From Ignavibacteria bacterium (lineage in GTDB: Bacteria > Bacteroidota > Ignavibacteria > Tepidaquicellales > Tepidaquicellaceae), in contig JADJWZ010000004.1 of the NCBI GenBank assembly GCA_016716125.1, positions 124,001 through 188,000 of the forward strand: 64,000 nt of DNA. Reading direction: 5' to 3'. Below, one piece after another: positions 61,884 to 64,000 of the stretch (position 1 is the stretch's first letter; each line of letters begins with the position of its first letter). Made by a program: the position numbers and the translations under genes. The notes under the pieces were generated by a model. It was not told the origin of the DNA and made no database searches. It saw only the letters and a list, made by a program, of their open reading frames with translations.

Positions 61884-63173
61884 TTATTTCAAAAGAATCA
61901 TTCGCTTCGTCTCAGAAAATTCACCCGCCTCCAGTTTATAAAAATAAACTCCGCTTGAAAAACCATTTCCGTCAAAATCTACCGAATATTTTCCCGCATT
62001 AAGTTTTTCATTTACAAGCACCGCAACTTCATTTCCAAGAACGTTATAAACAATTAACTTTGCAAAACCAGGGACCTGCAACTCATAACTAATAACAGTT
62101 TTTGGATTGAAGGGATTTGGATAGTTTTGGGAAAGTGAAAATTTTTCGGGAATACTTAACTCAAAATTATCAATTCCGGTAAGTCCTGCAAAATTATTTC
62201 TATAAACTGCGCCATGATATCCTACCATTACAGCTTTTAAGCTGTCAATAAACTGAAAATCCTCAATTGCAGAAAGTCCTGTATAATATGTAACCCTATT
62301 CCAGGTCATTCCGCCGTCAGTTGTTTTTCTGAAAAGCTGTGATTCCGAAGTACCCCATATTCCTCCGCAGAATGTCAGCCCTACATAATATCCGACATTT
62401 TCATTTGCAAAATCAGCAGTATTAACTAAATCATGACAATCTTCCTGAATGCTGTCCATACTGATCAAATTCCAGTTCACGCCGCCGTTTATTGTCTTCA
62501 TGACAAGACGATGATTGCCAATTGCCCAGCCGGTGTTTTGGTTTATAAAATTTATTGATGAGATTTTTTCACCTGTGTTATGATTAAAAATATTAGAATA
62601 AGAAACTCCGCCGTTAGTAGTTTTAAAAAGATCAGCCGCAGAACTTACATATCCTGTCGTGGAATTAAAGAAATACATATCCTGTCCAAAATAAGGAGGG
62701 TAATTTAATACTATAGGAGAATACGCATTCCCGCCGCTGCTTATATAGTAATAACCTCTTTCAGTACTTATAAAGCCACGATTTTCATCTGTGAACTTCA
62801 TTTTTAAAATTCGAGAATCAACTCCGGTAATGATCTGCCTGGAAGTCCAGTTGATACCGCCGTTTGTTGTTTTAAGTAATATTCCATTGTAAGTTCCCGC
62901 CCAGCCAAGATTTGCATTAAGAAAATCAATGCACTCTATTCTGTCTCCGTCTATTGGCACATATACATAATTCCAAGAATAACCGCCGTCTGTTGTTTTT
63001 ATAACTAAAGAACTGCTGAATGGAATGGAGCCAGCTGCATATCCGGTATTGGAATTTACAAAATCCACGCAGTATAACTCCTCTCCGGATACATTTCTGA
63101 TCATTGTCCATTGAGAGAATAAGGTGTTGGTTAATGATAAAGTAAGAGCTGTTATTATTATAATTGTTTTCAT
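61884..63173 (-). CDS. Secreted YCF48-like repeat protein with type IX sorting domain
   Basis: The protein has 429 residues with a signal peptide (about 1-20, ending LFSQ). Repeats of about 45 residues carry the YCF48/BNR-type pattern K-T-T-D/N-G-G-x-x-W followed by I-x-F-x-x-x-N-x-G-W/Y (VIKTTDGGYSWNYV, LLKTTNGGINWTS, VMKTINGGVNWNLI, FRKTTDGGMTWNRV), a beta-propeller. The sorting domain reads FSLSQNYPNPFNPKT, VYNVLGNEVAVLVNEKLNAG and SSGVYFYKL and ends MILLK. Its repeats predict an exported surface protein; the function is unknown. Confidence 0.88.
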   Translation of the reverse strand: MKTIIIITALTLSLTNTLFSQWTMIRNVSGEELYCVDFVNSNTGYAAGSIPFSSSLVIKTTDGGYSWNYVYVPIDGDRIECIDFLNANLGWAGTYNGILLKTTNGGINWTSRQIITGVDSRILKMKFTDENRGFISTERGYYYISSGGNAYSPIVLNYPPYFGQDMYFFNSTTGYVSSAADLFKTTNGGVSYSNIFNHNTGEKISSINFINQNTGWAIGNHRLVMKTINGGVNWNLISMDSIQEDCHDLVNTADFANENVGYYVGLTFCGGIWGTSESQLFRKTTDGGMTWNRVTYYTGLSAIEDFQFIDSLKAVMVGYHGAVYRNNFAGLTGIDNFELSIPEKFSLSQNYPNPFNPKTVISYELQVPGFAKLIVYNVLGNEVAVLVNEKLNAGKYSVDFDGNGFSSGVYFYKLEAGEFSETKRMILLK

Positions 63174-64000
63174 TTTCCTATGGAAACTAATTATTTTTTT
63201 TTTTTTTTTATTTAAAACTCACCCCCTTTTTTTTTTAGACCTTTTATTATTCATTTAAAACAAATCCAGGTTCAAAAATTATCTCGAATTCATCAGTTAT
63301 CAGTGATCTTTCATGTTCCGTTGCATCTTCAAATTCTGGATTCACAGTTTTATTAAAAATATCTTTGATCTTCATTTTGAATTCTTCCATATTAATAAAA
63401 CTTTGAATTTGTTGTGTCTTCCTTCTGAATTGTATAAATTATTAAAGTTCTTAGATTTCCAACAAATTTAAAATTTTAATTAAATTATTAGTTGCTGTCT
63501 TTGTTCTTAAATATCTATCACTAACTTTAACAGATTTTGTATCTGCTAAATATGGCAATAAATATTCTTCAAATTACCAAACAGACCCCGACCTTTAATT
63601 CTTTCTCACCGTTTGGTTTTGTACTTCTAACTGCTTAATAATTCCACTTTAGAAAAACTATCATTTCTATTCATTAACGCAATTAATTTTTCATTTTCGG
63701 TATTAACAATTTTATGATCCGAAATTAAAGCTAAATTGATTATAGTTCTAATTTTATCATTAGTAATTCCTTGATATTTTCAACGCTTTTAACCAGAACC
63801 CCCAGTTTATTGAAATTTTAAATTTTTTTATATCATAAAAAAAAAATTTTTTTTTTAACAAATGTTTTTTTAATTTTATTTATTTAAGCTCATTAACTTA
63901 AATCTTGATCAAATATGTTTTTTTAATTTTAAATTTTCTAAATAATACAACATTATAATTGGATAAGTTTCCAAACTTCTTAAAAATTTCTGGTGAAATT
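63174..64000. other. AT-rich end region with little coding potential
   Basis: About 830 bases, extremely AT-rich, with several homopolymer runs (T-runs at 63190-63210 and 63220-63236, A/T-runs at 63830-63860). One small minus-strand ORF is listed separately. On the minus strand around 63780-63630 a 50-codon stretch without a start codon reads YQGITNDKIRTIINLAL and later NENEKLIALMNRN-like residues, and may be a gene remnant. It was not recognised. Confidence 0.5.
63247..63390 (-). CDS. Small ORF of 47 codons, unknown
   Basis: It starts MEEFKMKIKDIFNKTVNPEF and ends FEIIFEPGFVLNE. The composition is acidic and protein-like rather than the pattern expected of AT-rich noncoding DNA. No ribosome-binding site was found and the gene has no recognisable relatives. 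It may be a real small gene or a remnant. Confidence 0.35.
   Translation of the reverse strand: MEEFKMKIKDIFNKTVNPEFEDATEHERSLITDEFEIIFEPGFVLNE

Overview
The window is about 64 kb of AT-rich bacterial chromosome. It most resembles the Ignavibacteria/Chlorobi side of the Bacteroidota group. The evidence is four secreted proteins, plus one decayed gene, that end in a type IX secretion sorting domain of the SQNYPNPFNP...GVYFYKL...MILLK type. murF also lies inside the dcw cluster, and the tRNA operon promoter is near the classical sigma-70 consensus (TTGATA-17-TATAAT) rather than the Bacteroidetes -33/-7 type. No replication origin, rRNA, CRISPR array, prophage or intact insertion sequence was seen.

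Layout. (1) Positions 1-14500, minus strand: a division and cell wall (dcw) operon in the order mraZ, rsmH, ftsL, ftsI, murE, murF, mraY, murD, ftsW, murG, a small membrane gene, murC, ftsQ, ftsA (cut by the window edge). Most junctions overlap or lie within a few bases. murG carries an apparent one-base frameshift near its 3' end. Three 10-bp-spaced repeats upstream of mraZ look like the MraZ operator. (2) 14780-31400, minus strand: tRNA-Tyr, tRNA-Gly, tRNA-Thr, rpmG, tRNA-Trp, secE, nusG, rplK, rplA, rplJ, rplL, rpoB, then about 4.3 kb of secreted-protein genes and gene debris, then rpoC and a strong terminator. The separation of rpoB from rpoC is the most unusual gene arrangement here. (3) 31500-35011: a zinc-ribbon/RING-like membrane protein, a LysE-family exporter, a small exported protein, a lipoprotein and tRNA-Ser. 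(4) 35149-41104, minus strand: rimP, nusA, infB, rbfA, truB, with a terminator-like hairpin directly before rimP. (5) 41428-48308, plus strand: two sorting-domain proteins, a DUF3347-like protein, a putative outer-membrane barrel, then molybdenum cofactor genes (moeB-like, moaE, a moaC-moaB fusion). (6) 48375-52655: a uricolytic cluster with uricase on the minus strand and allantoinase, allantoicase, OHCU decarboxylase and HIU hydrolase on the plus strand. A 130-bp array of 7-bp repeats lies in the divergent promoter region. (7) 52758-63173: a DUF2202 ferritin-like protein, an Omp28-like sorting-domain protein, a membrane protein, a polyprenyl-phosphate sugar transferase, recG, a membrane glycosyltransferase with a TPR tail, and a YCF48-like sorting-domain protein. 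The last 800 bases are very AT-rich and hold at most a 47-codon ORF.

How the parts fit together. Regions 1, 2 and 4 are core growth machinery: peptidoglycan synthesis, transcription and translation. Regions 5 and 6 fit one pathway. Molybdenum cofactor would serve a xanthine dehydrogenase, which is not in this window, and its product urate is the substrate of the five adjacent uricolytic enzymes, giving ureidoglycolate and urea. All functional statements rest on reading the protein sequences. No database search was run.
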